NCBI RefSeq assembly: GCF_051020975.1
Contig: NC_135039.1
Span: forward strand, 9,646,692 to 9,710,691
Length of the DNA stretch: 64,000 bases
DNA from: Osmia lignaria lignaria
Taxonomy: Eukaryota > Arthropoda > Insecta > Hymenoptera > Megachilidae
Direction: 5' to 3'
The notes beneath the pieces were generated by a model, which was not told the DNA's origin, made no database searches, and saw nothing but the letters and a program-made list of their open reading frames with translations. This document shows positions 1 to 11,410 of the stretch, in pieces. A program made the position numbers and the translations under genes. Position 1 is the first letter of the stretch. Each line of letters opens with the position of its first letter.

Positions 1-125
1 TATCTCGAGAACGGTTTATTTGCCAGTTCTGAAAATGGTCTCATTCGATTTCTCGTCCCTCAATTACTATAAATCCGAAGTTTGGTTGTCCTGGGGTGTT
101 GGAGCCTTTCGGAAGTTTCCCCGAA
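1..125 (+). mobile_element. Left end of a mariner-like element (copy 1), cut by window edge
   Basis: This stretch is almost identical to 35355-35475 (TATCTCGAGAACGG onward, with the shared TTCGGAAGTTTCCCC), where it forms the left side of an element that retains a transposase tail. Similarity stops near 125. The reading frame over it is probably not a gene. Confidence 0.7.
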
Positions 126-714
126 AATTAATATTAAAAAAATTACAATGCTTTATTATAAACTACTTTCACTGCCAGCAGGGCAACAAACGGACAATTA
201 GAAGGATTTTACTGTATTCTGTTTTAGAGGCTGTCAGGATACTTATGATCAGGGGTGCACATTAGGTATGTGTCCCACCAGAATAATTGACCCTTCTCTA
301 CTTAAATGAAACAATAAAATGATAACTTTCAATAGCAATGATTTTTGTAATTAAATAACTGGGAAGATGTACGATTTCGAAAATCATTTTCAACCTGTTC
401 CTGCTTCAATTTTCAACTATCTGTACTATTGAATATGAAGAAGGTGCATCAATACTGGAAGCACGCTTTCCGTGCCCGAATAGACATGCTGATCGATAAA
501 TGTACTTCAGTATCGCCGCATCTTCAAGTCTCTGATAAAGCTACTTAGAATTCAAACAATGCAGAACCTGGGAGAAGGTTCCCTTTTTCAAGAGTCATAT
601 TTTGAACCAAGAAGCTGTAAATTTAATTTGAAATTTTTTCCAGTTCGTTAATAATGTATTGCACATTGGTTGTTTCATTTTTCTAAATTTAAATCTAAAA
701 ATATTATATAAAAA
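126..714. other. AT-rich DNA without recognisable gene
   Basis: No exon, hairpin or repeat was recognised between the mariner-like end and the decayed mariner copy that begins near 716. Confidence 0.5.
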
Positions 715-958
715 GGATTGTCTAAATTGAGTATCACGTCTTCAAATTGAAATAAAACGCAAGGTATTTGATTTTTGTACGGTTTCATTATTTTAATACA
801 AAGTCTATTTTATGACATTAATTATGAAAGACAATATCATTCGAGTTATTATACACTCAAATATTTCCTTTAATCACTTTCGACCTTCCACCTTCTAAAC
901 TCTCCTTTCTTTTCCTCTATACAGTCATAGTCCAAAGTTCACCTTCCGAAATTCTTAA

Positions 959-1200
959 CCCTTTAACTGCGGGTACTTTTAGCACAGCCGATTACATTTT
1001 AATTTTAAATTATATTACTGAAGCGATATTCTATTTTAAAAGATTCTTTTTATTGTATTTATTTTATTTTTATCTTAGTGATATATAAGCCACAGCCGCT
1101 ATTTGATATTAGCAAAAATTAACATGTTGTTTATATACCACACCCACCTCTGGCTATAATTTTAGTATGTGGTTTATAAACCACATCTGCAGATGAAGGG
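959..1200. mobile_element. piggyBac-like MITE (CCCTTTAACTGC ends)
   Basis: Begins TTAA|CCCTTTAACTGCGGG and ends CTGCAGATGAAGGG|TTAT, so the TTAA target site is intact on the left and one base off on the right. It has no coding potential. TTAA targets with CCC-starting termini are typical of piggyBac-derived elements. Confidence 0.7.
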
Positions 1201-1463
1201 TTATATAGCCCGATTTTCTCGTGCCCGAGTTAGTCTTAGTTTTGTAACCACCCAGGGTTCATAACAAAGTTTCTATTTTCTGTGAAACGTCGATTCTCAA
1301 TTAAATACAATTTAAAAAAGTGATACCTCATTTCCAGTATACAATATCGAGGTATTGAAGTAAATCGGGCATCACAGAGTGTTCTTCTCTGCTGTTTTTC
1401 GCGAGCTCGATACGTCTGATTAAATTTAATGAACGAGTAATTTTTCACGAGGAGGAAATATCA

Positions 1464-1706
1464 ATTGGCTGTCAAGATTCTGTGATTTAACACCATTACA
1501 CATTTTTCTATGGGAATGTTTGAAAAGTAAAATCTACGCCAATATAATTCAAAGATTATTAACGAGCTAAAAAAAATATTACAACCGTTATCAATGAAAT
1601 TAAATTCCAGTTATGTGAAAATATAATGGAAAATTGGGTCAAACACATTGGGTTAGTAAAAAAAAATCGAGGGGCACACTTGAATCATATTGTCTTTCAA
1701 AATTAA
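1464..1706 (+). pseudogene. Mariner-type transposase C-terminus, degraded
   Basis: The plus strand retains an eroded version of the W-P-(S/P)-R-x-C-D-L-T-P motif near the last catalytic acidic residue of IS630/Tc1/mariner DDE transposases. It then gives a C-terminal tail ending before TAA at 1704-1706, beside the right TIR. Frameshifts break it. It aligns with the better-preserved remnant at 28001-28241. Confidence 0.75.
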
Positions 1707-2259
1707 TATCATAAAGTAGACTTTGTGTTAAAATAAAGAAACCATATAAAAATCAAATATTTTGCGTTTCATTTCAATTTGAAGATGTGACATTTAATTT
1801 GGAACCATTTACCTGGACTACAGTTCCAAACAATATGGAAAGTGTTATGAATAAGTATTGTGGAAGTTAGTAAAAAATAGGGATTACAGCACTGAGATTC
1901 GAACTGCCTTTTTTTAATTGAATGTTTAAGGTCACATGCACCTTTCTGGTTATTAGTGACCACTAGGGATGGGATCAAGTTGTATGTATTCACGAATCCG
2001 AGTCAATTTCAATAACCAGGTTTCATTTCATAGGTTTCGATTACTATCAAAAATGAAAGAGTTTCAACGAGTATATTTGCGAAGTAATCATTTTATATAA
2101 GTTGGTTTCGAACTCTGGAATGTGTAGCAGTAGGATCGAAAATATACTTGGAAGTAGTTCGATGTTATAAAGATTCGGGAAATGCGAATGGCTGAGTGCA
2201 TCATTGTATCGGTCTCGGTTGCCATAACAATGGCGCCATACCAATCGCAGGCTATAGGC

Positions 2260-3491
2260 TAGTGGCGGCTCGCGTATAGGCACTGTGGAACTGCAGCACC
2301 CCCAATTCCACTTGATATTATCGATAACATTTAATATAATGAGTTCTTGTTTCTTTAATTCTATTTTTATACTTGTACAATATATAATCCTTAAGCTTAA
2401 TGTCAGTAGCCATCCCCCAGTTTATGAAAAAGATACAAAAATCTTTGTATGGAACTGTACGCTCCACAATTCCAGCGGCGTGGTGTTTGATTGTATGCGC
2501 ATGCGCACATAGGAAGCTGCGCGCGAGGCTGCGCGGGAGAGAGAGCACTGTCGCCACAGTATAGGAAAGAACAGTAGGATCACTCTGCCAAAAAGCGTAC
2601 TAATAATTGTCGCTTGCGCATGACCGAATCGCACAACCAACAATATGGCGGCTGTGAATATATATAATAATAGTTTCTTGCATTTTAACCTCTGTTACTT
2701 CTAAAACATTCCTGTTGCGATAAAATTCAGTAAATTTTATACACAGATATAAAATATGAGTGAAAGAGGTGGATATCGTTGTTCCTTCAAAGGGTGCCAA
2801 AGTGCAAGCAGTGACAGCAGTAACAGGCAGTTTGGGACACCCTATATTTTATATCTGTCAAATGATATTTATCCAACGTTTCTTGAACGTTTTAGATAAA
2901 GACATTATCATCATTGTTTTATCAAAATATTACCACTTTATGGGTTGTTTAGTGTATTTTAATTAAATGTAGATATTTAATAGTCTTTTTATGGTATTCT
3001 ATTACGAAATCTCTTTTTGATTGTACCGAGTGCTTTTCAAATTAGAGCCCGCGCACAACCAGCAATATGGCGATCTTTTAGTCGATAGATCAAAGGTGTC
3101 GACACGGAGTGAACCTACTGTTCTTTCCTATACTGTGCTGTCGCTCCTGCCAGTGCCGGTTTTAGCAATATTGACGCCCTGGGCAAGATTATTGGGCTCA
3201 AAATTTTTAAGAAAAAAAGACAAGGTAATAATATAAAACGATGAATCTGTAGTTAGATCGTAAAAATGGTTAAACTACATAGCAGCTTTACTAATCTAAA
3301 CGGATATAAATGAATAAATATTAGGGACACCGGGCTGCGGCACCCCCTACAGATCTAGCGCCCTGGACGATTGCCCGACCGCGCTTCCACCTAACGCCCG
3401 CCCTGGCTCCTGCAGTGCCGGTTTTTTAAAACAAAGGCTAACAATTTTCTGGAGCAGCACCCTCACTAATCTTAGCTTCGAGCCGCCACTG
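2260..3491. mobile_element. hAT-like non-autonomous element, 8 bp TSD
   Basis: Ends TAGTGGCGGCTCG and CGAGCCGCCACTG are inverted, flanked by CTATAGGC (2252-2259) and CTATGGGC (3492-3499), an 8 bp target duplication with one mismatch. No transposase is visible. A truncated relative lies at 27411-27654. Confidence 0.88.
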
Positions 3492-3704
3492 CTATGGGCT
3501 GTGATGACGATCGCAATATTTCTAGAGAAGAACTGATGTATTCGTAAAAGATTCGAATCTATTCGGCCAAGGTTCGAATGTACTTGGAAGTACCGTTTAC
3601 GTTTTTTAAAATACTTATGAATGGTTCGAAGTTTTCTCGTCTGGGTTCGAGTCTACTTGAAAGTACTGCTGTCTTCCTTCAAAGTACTTAGGAAACATTC
3701 AAAA

Positions 3705-4688
3705 TAGGGGTCGGAAACTCCCCTCTCCAAAAAGTCTAGCATTGACTGTAGCGCCATCTACTAACCATCCGTCATGAGTGTACTAAAAGTAGACATATAT
3801 ATATAAGTATACTATATATGTCTCTGATATACAGGGTGTCCCAGAACTGGGGTAGGAACGGAAGAGGGATGATTGGTGAGGTCATTCTAAACAACTTTTT
3901 CCTTTGCCAAAATGTTGGTTAAGGCTTCGTTTTCGAGTTATTAACGAAAAACACTGGCCAATCAGAGCGCGCCGTTTGCGCGGGCCGAACCACGAGAGTG
4001 TTGGGTATGTTCCGCGCGGTCGTGATCAAGTGCCTCGGCACTACGTCGGTATGATAGGATTCGTTGAGTAGAAGTTGCATCGGATAATGAATAAAAAAAA
4101 GAAAAGAATAATTGTATCGAATTATTGATTACTCATGAATAGCGAATCCTATTACACCGACGTGGTGCCGATGCACTTGATCACGACCGCGCGGAACATA
4201 CCCAACACTCTCGTGGTTCGGCCCGCGCTAACGGCGCGCTCTGATTGGCCAGTGTTTTTCGATAATAACTCGAAAACGAAGCCTTAACTAACATTTTGGC
4301 AAAGGAAAAAGTTGTTTAGAATGACCTCACCAATCATCCCTCTTCCGTTCCTACCCCAGTTCTGGGACACCCTGTAGAATACAAAATTTTGGATAGTCAT
4401 AAAGTGACTGCTAAAAATCAGAGATTTATGATTTAGCTGATTTCTTATCTTTAAATCTGTGATTTAAAGCAGCCACCTGTAGGGATACGACAATAAATTA
4501 ATAATTATTAATTATTTGGATTCCACCAAGACTATGACTCTATGACGCCAAACCACGCCAAATGACACCAATCAACGCCAATGTAGGCGGCGCTGATTGT
4601 CGTCGTAGTAGCGCTAGCTACGTACTGTCCGCCATCAGGGAACTAAAACTGAAAAGCCAAAAAAATCAGTGGGAGTTTCCGACCCCTG
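3705..4688. mobile_element. hAT-like element, perfect 8 bp TSD ATTCAAAA
   Basis: Inverted ends AGGGGTCGGAAACTCCC and GGGAGTTTCCGACCCCT are flanked on both sides by ATTCAAAA. It is 984 bp, non-coding, and carries the foldback MITE 3832-4374. Confidence 0.92.
3832..4374. mobile_element. Foldback MITE, CAGGGTGTCCCAG ends, TA target
   Basis: Two arms of about 235 bp (3832-4067 and 4140-4374) are near-perfect inverted copies separated by about 75 bp. Ends CAGGGTGTCCCAGAAC and GTTCTGGGACACCCTG sit between TA dinucleotides. A single diverged arm of the same family is at 36765-36977. Confidence 0.95.
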
Positions 4689-4751
4689 ATTCAAAACTAT
4701 CCAGTTAGATTCAAACCTATTTACAATATATGTACTTGATCCCATCCCTAG

Positions 4752-4965
4752 TTGCACCCTTTTCGTATTATACTTAGGGCAGTTGACCAAGATGTGTTCC
4801 ATGGAGTTTTGAGTATACGTGTCATTCGGTGAGGTGTAAGTGTGTCCAATTTGTGTGTCCTATGCTCATTCGTGATGTCGTCACTTGATCCTTGCTATCT
4901 AGATATATTACGGACTTTGTGTAATCTGGTTGGTCTGATGTTTCTCCATTCTTCTTTCCATGGTT
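4752..4965 (-). pseudogene. LINE RNase H-domain 3' fragment, degraded
   Basis: Minus-strand translation gives DQVTTSRMSIGHTNWTH and, after a frameshift, NSMEHILVNCPKYNTKR. These match the end of the RNase H domain and the following Cys motif of jockey/R1-like non-LTR retrotransposons (R-IGHT-LTH then VEHILxxCP). An in-frame stop and a frameshift make it inactive. The hAT-like element 1964-4750 abuts it. Confidence 0.75.
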
Positions 4966-5738
4966 CTATAATCTCTTTAGCGAAACACTGAAGAGATTAT
5001 CAAAAATATAGAGAAACAACAAAAATATAGATTCGAACTTTGTTCTCCGTACTATGATCATAGTCTATTTTAAGTAAAAATTGGAATTTTAGTATTTAAA
5101 AAGAAAGCTATCCAATAGCTTTGATAGCTATCGAAAGCTGTCAATCCTGAGTTCGAGGAAGAACAATCAATGTGACAATTTTCCAATTAAAGAATGAAAT
5201 AAATCCAATTAGATGACTAGGTCGCGTAAACACACGAGTCTTTTTCCATTACCAGAAGAATAAAAATAAAGAAATAAAAGAATTTACCAGGATACATGGA
5301 TATCTCACGGGCATCCGAGTACCCGGGTATTTTGCGGATATATGAGTACTCGGGTATCTCACGGGAATCTGACTATTCGATTACTATCGACTACTCGAAT
5401 ATCTCATAGGTACCCGAGTACCCGGTTTAAATCAATAGCCCTAATTCGTACCCGACTACCTCATCCACTATGTCATCACATTCTACTGAAATTTCTATCT
5501 TCACGATTCCTCTTTAATGAGTCCAGAAAACCCCGTTCCACAATATTTAATATTTACATACTTTAAGAAGTGTAATAGTTTTACAGCATTATCTTATTTA
5601 GAATAAGCTTTCGTTTCAAATAAAATTTGATTTTTTCAAATAACTAATTGAATTTTTAATTATTTATTATTTTAATTATTCGAGATTTAATTATTCTTAT
5701 TCTTCAATATCTTTGGTATAGCTTTAGCCGAAATTTCT
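4966..5738. other. Non-genic DNA with ACCCG-rich imperfect repeats
   Basis: Positions 5281-5440 hold repeated GAGTACCCGGGTAT-like motifs, partly inverted, such as occur inside eroded hAT-type elements. Otherwise no gene or structure is recognised. Confidence 0.5.
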
Positions 5739-5739
5739 G

Positions 5740-5936
5740 TAGATAAACTCTCGTTATATTGCCATACCAGCAATTTGTCGTTTACATAGATTTTAAAGTA
5801 TGCTACTGCCACCCTTTGGTAGTATATGAAAATGATACATTTTTATCCCTCCACCTCCTCCCCCAAATAAGAGATTGGATGTTTGAATTATTCATTTCTA
5901 CAAACCTGTTGGCGGCAATATAACGAGAGTCTATTA
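5740..5936. mobile_element. pogo-like MITE, CTCTCGTTATATTGCC ends (copy 1)
   Basis: AAACTCTCGTTATATTGCC on the left and GGCAATATAACGAGAGTCTA on the right are inverted. A second, better copy with TA target duplication is at 23706-23921. Confidence 0.7.
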
Positions 5937-6640
5937 TAAATTTTATTCAATTATAATGCTTGGGACAGTAAATAATAAAACATTTAATAAAACATACACT
6001 AAAGTGACAAATAAAACAGACATCATTCAATATTATTTTACCTCTTAATATTAAGTATGCCAAGCAGGATTAAATTTCTCATGGAGAAAGAAGAAGGAAC
6101 AACAAAGTCTTAAATTTAACATACAAAAACAAAAATCTGTATACTTTTATAAATAAAATGAAACGTTTAAAATTTAAGGTGTCTTTTTTATTTTGGCACC
6201 CTAGTGTACCTGGAATATAATAACATAAAAATATCATCTTTTTTAACCGACTTCGAAAAAGGAGAAGGTTATTCAATTAGATCAGTATTTTTTTGTTTTT
6301 TTCTCCTATATTTGTTTCTATATATACAAAGTCATAGTTTAATTTTATGCACGGTAGAAAACTTTCGAAAGCCTTGTAGTTGCTGTAACTTTACAAACTG
6401 TGCAACCTTGCTGTAATACCATAAAGGCTCAACTTTAAACAACAATATAATTTTATTTTTTTATAACATGTGTTTACTAGTTGCAAGAAAAACGTTACTT
6501 TACACCTAACTCAAATATTTTAATAAAGAAGTTTATTAAACCACTATTTATGTATTCTAGTTACTTTTTGTTATCTTGATTAAATGTTATGAGGAAGGTG
6601 TCCAAAGAATCTAGTAAATAAATAAACTTCATCAACCGTT
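5937..6640. other. AT-rich intronic or flanking DNA
   Basis: No exon recognised. Contains the insect-dispersed motif AACCGACTTCGAAAAAGG at about 6246, which recurs near 34955. Confidence 0.5.
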
Positions 6641-6736
6641 TTATGAAATGGATTTTTCAAGAGAAGAACTACATGATAAAAAAGAGTTGCAGGGAAAACT
6701 AGACACGTATGTATAAAGTGCAAAACTTTGATTTAC

Positions 6737-6860
6737 CTTCACGTCACCGAACATCTCCACGAGATCGTGGGAACCGCTACCAAGAGCGAGATGGTACAGG
6801 ATGTCCTGATCCATGAGCTCGATGTTTGGATTTCGGAGCCGTACAGATCCATCTGTGTAT
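6737..6860 (-). CDS. Uridine phosphorylase, coding exon 2 (internal exon)
   Basis: Uridine phosphorylase cleaves uridine with phosphate to uracil and ribose-1-phosphate in cytosolic pyrimidine salvage. The minus-strand translation contains VRLRNPNIELMDQDILYHL followed by LGSGSHDLVEMFGDVK, the N-terminal block that precedes the FVC.GG phosphate-binding region in animal enzymes of this family. The exon is bounded by a TTTTTCTAG acceptor and a GTAAAT donor. It is 124 bp: one base completing a split arginine codon, then 41 codons ending in phase 0. That phase matches the exon at 21345-21466 exactly (GTTAG joined to ATACACAG reads V-R-Y-T). The catalytic remainder should lie left of the window; I found no further exon in positions 1-6736. 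Sequence match is from memory of the family, and it is strong. Confidence 0.92.
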
Positions 6861-6927
6861 CTAGAAAAATACAACACAAAAATAAATTTATAACAATTGG
6901 TAAGATTTTCATGAAGAATTGAGCGTA

Positions 6928-7785
6928 GTGACGTAAATAGGTAGGGGACAGAATGGGTCTGGTCCACCTAAAAATCTGGACTGCAAGTTTTCAAACATCA
7001 CTTTTAATATTCTGAAATTTTTTAATTCTATACTTTCACAATTGGAAACCTTTAAAATTCTAAATTTTCACAATTGGAAATTTTTAAAATTCTGAACTTT
7101 CACAATTGGAAATCTTTAAAATTCTAAAATTTCACAATTGGAAACCTTCAAAATTAAAAAATTTAAAAACTGGAAATCTTTAAGATTCTAAAATTTTTTA
7201 ATATCAGAATTTTTTTATTTCAAAATAGCAAAATTCCAGATTCAGAAAGTTTGAAAATTCGAAAATTTTTGAAATTTCAGCATTCCAAAATTATAAAAAT
7301 TCCAAAATATCAGAATTTAAGAATTGAAAAGTTTCTGGATTCTAAAATTCCAGATTCTGAAAGTTTGAAAATTCCAAAATTTTTGAAATTTCAGCATTCC
7401 AAAATTATAAAAATTCCAAAATATCATTTTTCAATTTAAGAATTGAAAAATTTCTGGATTCTAAAATTCCAGATTCTGAAAGTTTGAAAATTCAAAAATT
7501 TTTGAAATTTCAGTATTCCAAAATTCTAAAAATTCCAAAATATCAGAATTTAAGAATTGAAAAGTTTCTGGATTCTAAAATTCCAGATTCTGAAAGTTTG
7601 AAAATTCCAAAATTTTTGAAATTTCAGTATTCCAAAATTCTAAAAACTCCAAAATATCAGAATTTAAGAATTGAAAAATTTCTGGATTCTAAAATTCCAA
7701 ATCCTAAAAGTTTGAAAATTACAGAATTCCAGATTTTCAAAATTCTAAAATGTCTAAAAGACCTGGCCCACCCCAAGAGAAAGTT
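6928..7785. repeat. AAATTC-type degenerate minisatellite inside a MITE-like unit
   Basis: Short TTCAAAATT/GAATTTTG motifs repeat throughout, and from about 7228 to 7700 a larger unit of roughly 115 bp (GAATTTAAGAATTGAAAA marks each) is tandemly repeated about four times. The block begins near GTGACGTAAATAGGTAGG and ends near AAAGACCTGGCCCACC, border sequences shared with other such blocks. The frames over it are repeat-derived. Confidence 0.8.
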
Positions 7786-8348
7786 TAATAATTAATTATG
7801 CCAAAGATCTAACTTTGAATGCTGCGTATTCTAACTTTTGTCTATTTCTTTTACCTTACAAACAAAAGTGTATTTTTATCGCTTACAAAACGTGCCTCTG
7901 CATTGTTGTTTATTGATCCCTTTAATCAGCTGTTTACTATTACAGCTTTATTTATAGTCGCATATGATTCTTTAAGAATGACATCACATAATTGGTTTAG
8001 TGAAGTGTGAAATTTTATACCATCTTTTTTTTATTAATAACTCGATGTAACACAGTTTTGCGAACCTAAGAATACAACAGTGTTTTTGCGTTATTTGAAT
8101 AAACTGTTATTTCATATGATAAAACTAAATTTATTCGAACTAGCCAGGGAACGTGGCAGTTCAAACAATAGAAATCTGCAACACTGTAAAACCACTACAT
8201 TTTCAAAAATTTTGTGTTCCGAACAGATGTGCGAGAATTTCTAAAGGAAGTTTATGACAATTCTTCGACAAAAGGCTATTTTTGAGTTTAGGCATTTTAA
8301 CATTTTCTGGCAATAATCGTTTACCTTTTTGTACAATAGAGTCCGATT
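7786..8348. other. AT-rich intronic DNA
   Basis: No exon or repeat recognised; lies within the long uridine phosphorylase intron. Confidence 0.4.
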
Positions 8349-9960
8349 TTAAGTTTCGTTTTCGTCCTCAATAGCTCCGCTCATGTCATAAACAGACCTT
8401 TCCGAAGGGTAAATTAAATTCGGTACTTCGTAACGGTATCCCAGCCTTCGAGGGTCAACCTGGATGGAAAAACCCCGGCGCACAGTGGGACAAATGCTTT
8501 CGACGATCAAAAATCTTAAAGCCGGGTATCCACCGGTATCAAACGCCCGTATCGTATCACCGTTCCGAACCCTTTTGAATAGGCAGGCGTTGCCTCGTTG
8601 AATGCCACGGCGTGCTACGGCTCGGACAATAGTTCTTCGTTTCTTGAAAGAAACTCCTATAGGCGAGAAGTTTCGATTTGCTGCATGCTGTTTCTTTATT
8701 GTAATTGTCCAAACCATATCGTGTTTGGTATCATTTTAATCAGAAAAACGTCACAAATATCTTGGTAACAGTTTTATAAGAAAAAAATAAAAAATAACAA
8801 AGTTCAGTCGTTGCATTAGTATTATCTCACTGATATATCCGATTCCAAATCATATTATCTCGTGCCTCAAGTGTCATGTTTCCACTTGACATAGCATTTC
8901 GGGCCTTCGCCTGGGTATGTTGTTTTTACGTTTCAAGTGGTCTCCGAACTTATGCTTTGAACAGCAAGAAACCGACAATTTTCGGATCGGCCCGTTCCTT
9001 CACCTCCGTATCACAGCCCAATAGAACTTTCGATACTCGGCAACGGAAAAATCTCTGGAAAATTAACATTGTCCTTTTTCATACTAATCATACAGGTGAT
9101 TATTAACATTGCTCTTTTATGTACAGCGTATCACCGAAGATAATTGATCTGTTTAAATATATTTAGACGATAAAATTTATCTAAATTAAATTAGATTAAG
9201 TTCATAAATAATTTCATCGATTTTGAAATGAATCCAATAATACTGCAAGATTTCAAATAAATTGAAACCCAAGTGACGGCACGAAACGCTATGTCAAGTG
9301 CAAACGCATGAACCTTTCCTTCGATGGAACGGCAACGAATCGACAAATTTTTCGGATGGGTCCGTTGCCTCCGTTCCTTTGGAACGGCACGCAGCAAAAC
9401 GAAACTCCTCGCCTGTAGTGGCCCAGTCCTATTGCCTAACCGTTTCTATCAAGAAACGAAGAAATGTTGTCCGAGCCGCAGCACGCCGTTGCATGCAACG
9501 AGGCAACGCCTGCCTATTTAAAAGGGTTCGGAACGGTGATACGATACGGGCGTTTGATACCGGTGGATACCCGGCTTTAGCATCAGTACGCATGCAAGGG
9601 TCGACACGTGGCAGAGTCAATGCATTTGTGGCTTTGACCTGCTTTTCAAGGACTCTAACCGACTTCTCGGGGTTCTTTGGAATGTCGATACCCCGAGCCA
9701 TATGTCTGTCATCGGACTTGGGCCGGCGGTAGTTGATACTTGGGGTGCGACGAATTCTAAGAGTCGCGGATGTTTTGTATATGGAACGGCGATAGAGAGT
9801 TCGATCGCCGAGCTTCAAAGAAACGCGGATGTGGCCGATGACCCAAAGTCATGGTGCTGCATGGCGCGTGCAGAGAGATAAGAATTCGAAATAAAGGATC
9901 TCGCCACGGAGGGGGGAAAGTCCGGGGACCCTCTGGTAAGAGGACTGTGTCAAAAGACAC
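8349..9960 (-). other. GC-rich, coding-like block split by a TIR element
   Basis: The flanks of the element 8519-9577 are clearly GC-richer than their surroundings and open on the minus strand. The right flank encodes DRHMARGIDIPKNPEKSV and the left flank encodes GFSIQVDPRRLGYRYEVP and ends in a stop at 8349. Removing the element and one TA would leave the two parts out of frame by two bases, so if this was one gene it is broken. I do not recognise the protein; a captured retroelement, viral or host fragment are all possible. Confidence 0.35.
8519..9577. mobile_element. 1.06 kb TIR element, AAGCCGGGTATCCACC ends (copy 1), TA target
   Basis: Ends are inverted over more than 80 bp (AAGCCGGGTATCCACCGG to GAGGCAACGCCTGCC) with TA on both sides. 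The interior carries ATATCGTGTTTGGTATC, a module shared with the pogo-like MITEs in this window. A second copy is at 40762-41765. Frames here arise from the TIRs. Confidence 0.9.
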
Positions 9961-10550
9961 GGCACTTACCCGAGAACCTCTGATCGATTGTGATCTCTGA
10001 CATGTAACTTCAGTTCTATTGGAAATATTTTAATGAAATTTTGGAAAGCTTTTGCCTATATTATGGTACTTAAGTTGTACCAATATAAATCATATTGAAC
10101 TACAGGGTGTCAAAATATTCACGTATAAAGTGTAACGCGTTCAATATCCTTCACTTGTTAGACATATTTTGTCATTTAACAAAAATTTGACTCAAAACTG
10201 TTAATAACTATAAGAGAAACGGATTTAATAATTAAAAAATGACAAGACATGTGTTATTATAATATATTTATTTATATTTATTATGATCTGTACCAAATCA
10301 TTCGTGAAAACAGTTTCGACAATTATGAAAATTTATTATGGCATATTGCAAGGACGAAATAAAGTTTTGGATGACGAATATACACGTGGAATGCAGTTAA
10401 CTGATTAATAATCGTATCTGGTACTGTTTTTCTATCATCATGCGCAGCGGCCAAGATGGGTGTAATTTCATTCAATCGCCATTTTCTTGAAAAAGTGCAA
10501 AAACGTGCACCCAATTTTTTCAGATTTTGATAGAGAAAGGTTTAATCTTT
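9961..10550. other. AT-rich DNA with eroded CAGGGTGTC-type element end
   Basis: A TACAGGGTGTCAAAATATTC motif near 10104 resembles the end of a foldback MITE, but I found no partner end. No exon recognised. Confidence 0.4.
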
Positions 10551-10755
10551 CTATTGGGGAATTCTGTTTTTCCCCTATACGCCACGCGGTTGGAGAGCGG
10601 CGGAGGCGCCACCGCTTCTTGTCTACTACGAACTAACCAGCAACGGAGACAACGTGCCGCGAGCTGTATTTTTGTGCGTTTTATTAAACGTATTATTAAA
10701 GCCTTTTATTGCATCACTAGTTTGGTTATCGTTTTGGAACTCCCTTCGATACTCC
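10551..10755. mobile_element. About 200 bp short insertion, copy 1 (inverse of 38475-38675)
   Basis: TTGGGGAATTCTGTTTTTCC through CCTTCGATACTCC is the reverse complement of the 201 bp insertion at 38475-38675. No long TIR is visible. Confidence 0.7.
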
Positions 10756-10853
10756 TGCTCCACACTTTCCTGTAGTAATAATTAAACATTCGGCAAATTC
10801 CAGCATTTTTTTAAAATCAAACACAAATTCGAGATTCTAGTTAAATGTAGGTA

Positions 10854-11290
10854 CAGTAAAAGCTGGATATATGCAACAAACATTGGGACCCAAACGTTGC
10901 GTATACATATCCAGCCGAGATGTCGAATCTCGGGTTACACGCGACGACCAGCCAAGCGTGAACGTAGAAAGGGACAGACAGTGGCGGAAAGAGAGAGGTC
11001 CGATGATCAAAGGAAAGAGCCGAAACGTATCGGTGTGACTAATACTAATTGAATCAAAAAACTTTTTTATTTTTGACTTTTTTTTAATGAAACATTTACT
11101 AGCGCATTGGTGAGATTTTTGTGATTAAAGTGGTACCAAACACGATATAGTTTCAAGTATAATTATTTGCTAAAATTGATGTTAAAAGTTGGCGAAAAGC
11201 AAAGGAGGGTTAGAAATGAAAACCGGTCGCGGTGTCGGTTCTGCTTTCAAACGTTGCATATATCCAGTCGAGGTGTCGATTGTGCGTCCG
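10854..11290. mobile_element. pogo-like MITE, left half only (CAGTAAAAGCTGG family)
   Basis: Starts TA|CAGTAAAAGCTGGATAT and is co-linear with 43334-42900 read in reverse, including ACACGATATAGTTTC. It stops at a TA where the foldback 11293-11408 begins. Confidence 0.88.
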
Positions 11291-11292
11291 TA

Positions 11293-11408
11293 CACTGAGT
11301 CCCATAGAAGTTGGCTGCACATTCACTAACACATTCACACCGCATCGTCGGCACCTCGCCCATCGGCTCACCGACGCGGCGTGAATATGTTAGTGCGCCA
11401 ACTCAGTG
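11293..11408. mobile_element. 116 bp foldback MITE, CACTGAGT ends, TA target
   Basis: Arms CACTGAGT...GCACATTCACTAACACATTCACACCGC and the inverse with GCGGCGTGAATATGTTAG end in ACTCAGTG, between TA dinucleotides. A related copy (13108-13268) is nested in another foldback. Confidence 0.8.
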
Positions 11409-11410
11409 TA

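Larger units (their letters stand above)
716..1806 (+). mobile_element. Decayed mariner-type element, copy 1, with about 120 bp TIRs
   Basis: Left end (CTAAATTGAGTATCAC) and right end (GTGACATTTAATTTGG) are inverted copies extending about 120 bp inward, including the shared GTTAAAATAAAGAAACC segment. The same TIRs bound the element at 27791-28342. A transposase C-terminus remnant lies at 1464-1706 and a TTAA-flanked MITE (959-1200) is inserted inside. Confidence 0.85.
1964..4750. mobile_element. hAT-like element with TAGGGATGGGATCAAG ends, heavily nested
   Basis: The left TAGGGATGGGATCAAG and the right CTTGATCCCATCCCTA are perfect 16 bp inverted ends. Internal flanks on both sides carry repeated ACTTGGAAGTA/TTCGAA motifs. 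The two flanking 8-mers do not match, so no target duplication is visible. It contains three later insertions (2260-3491, 3705-4688 and, within the latter, 3832-4374). Confidence 0.75.

Noticed and set aside
9298..9732. 144-codon frame overlapping the AAGCCGGG element
   Set aside because: Arises from the TIR sequence and recurs in the sister copy; no coding signature.
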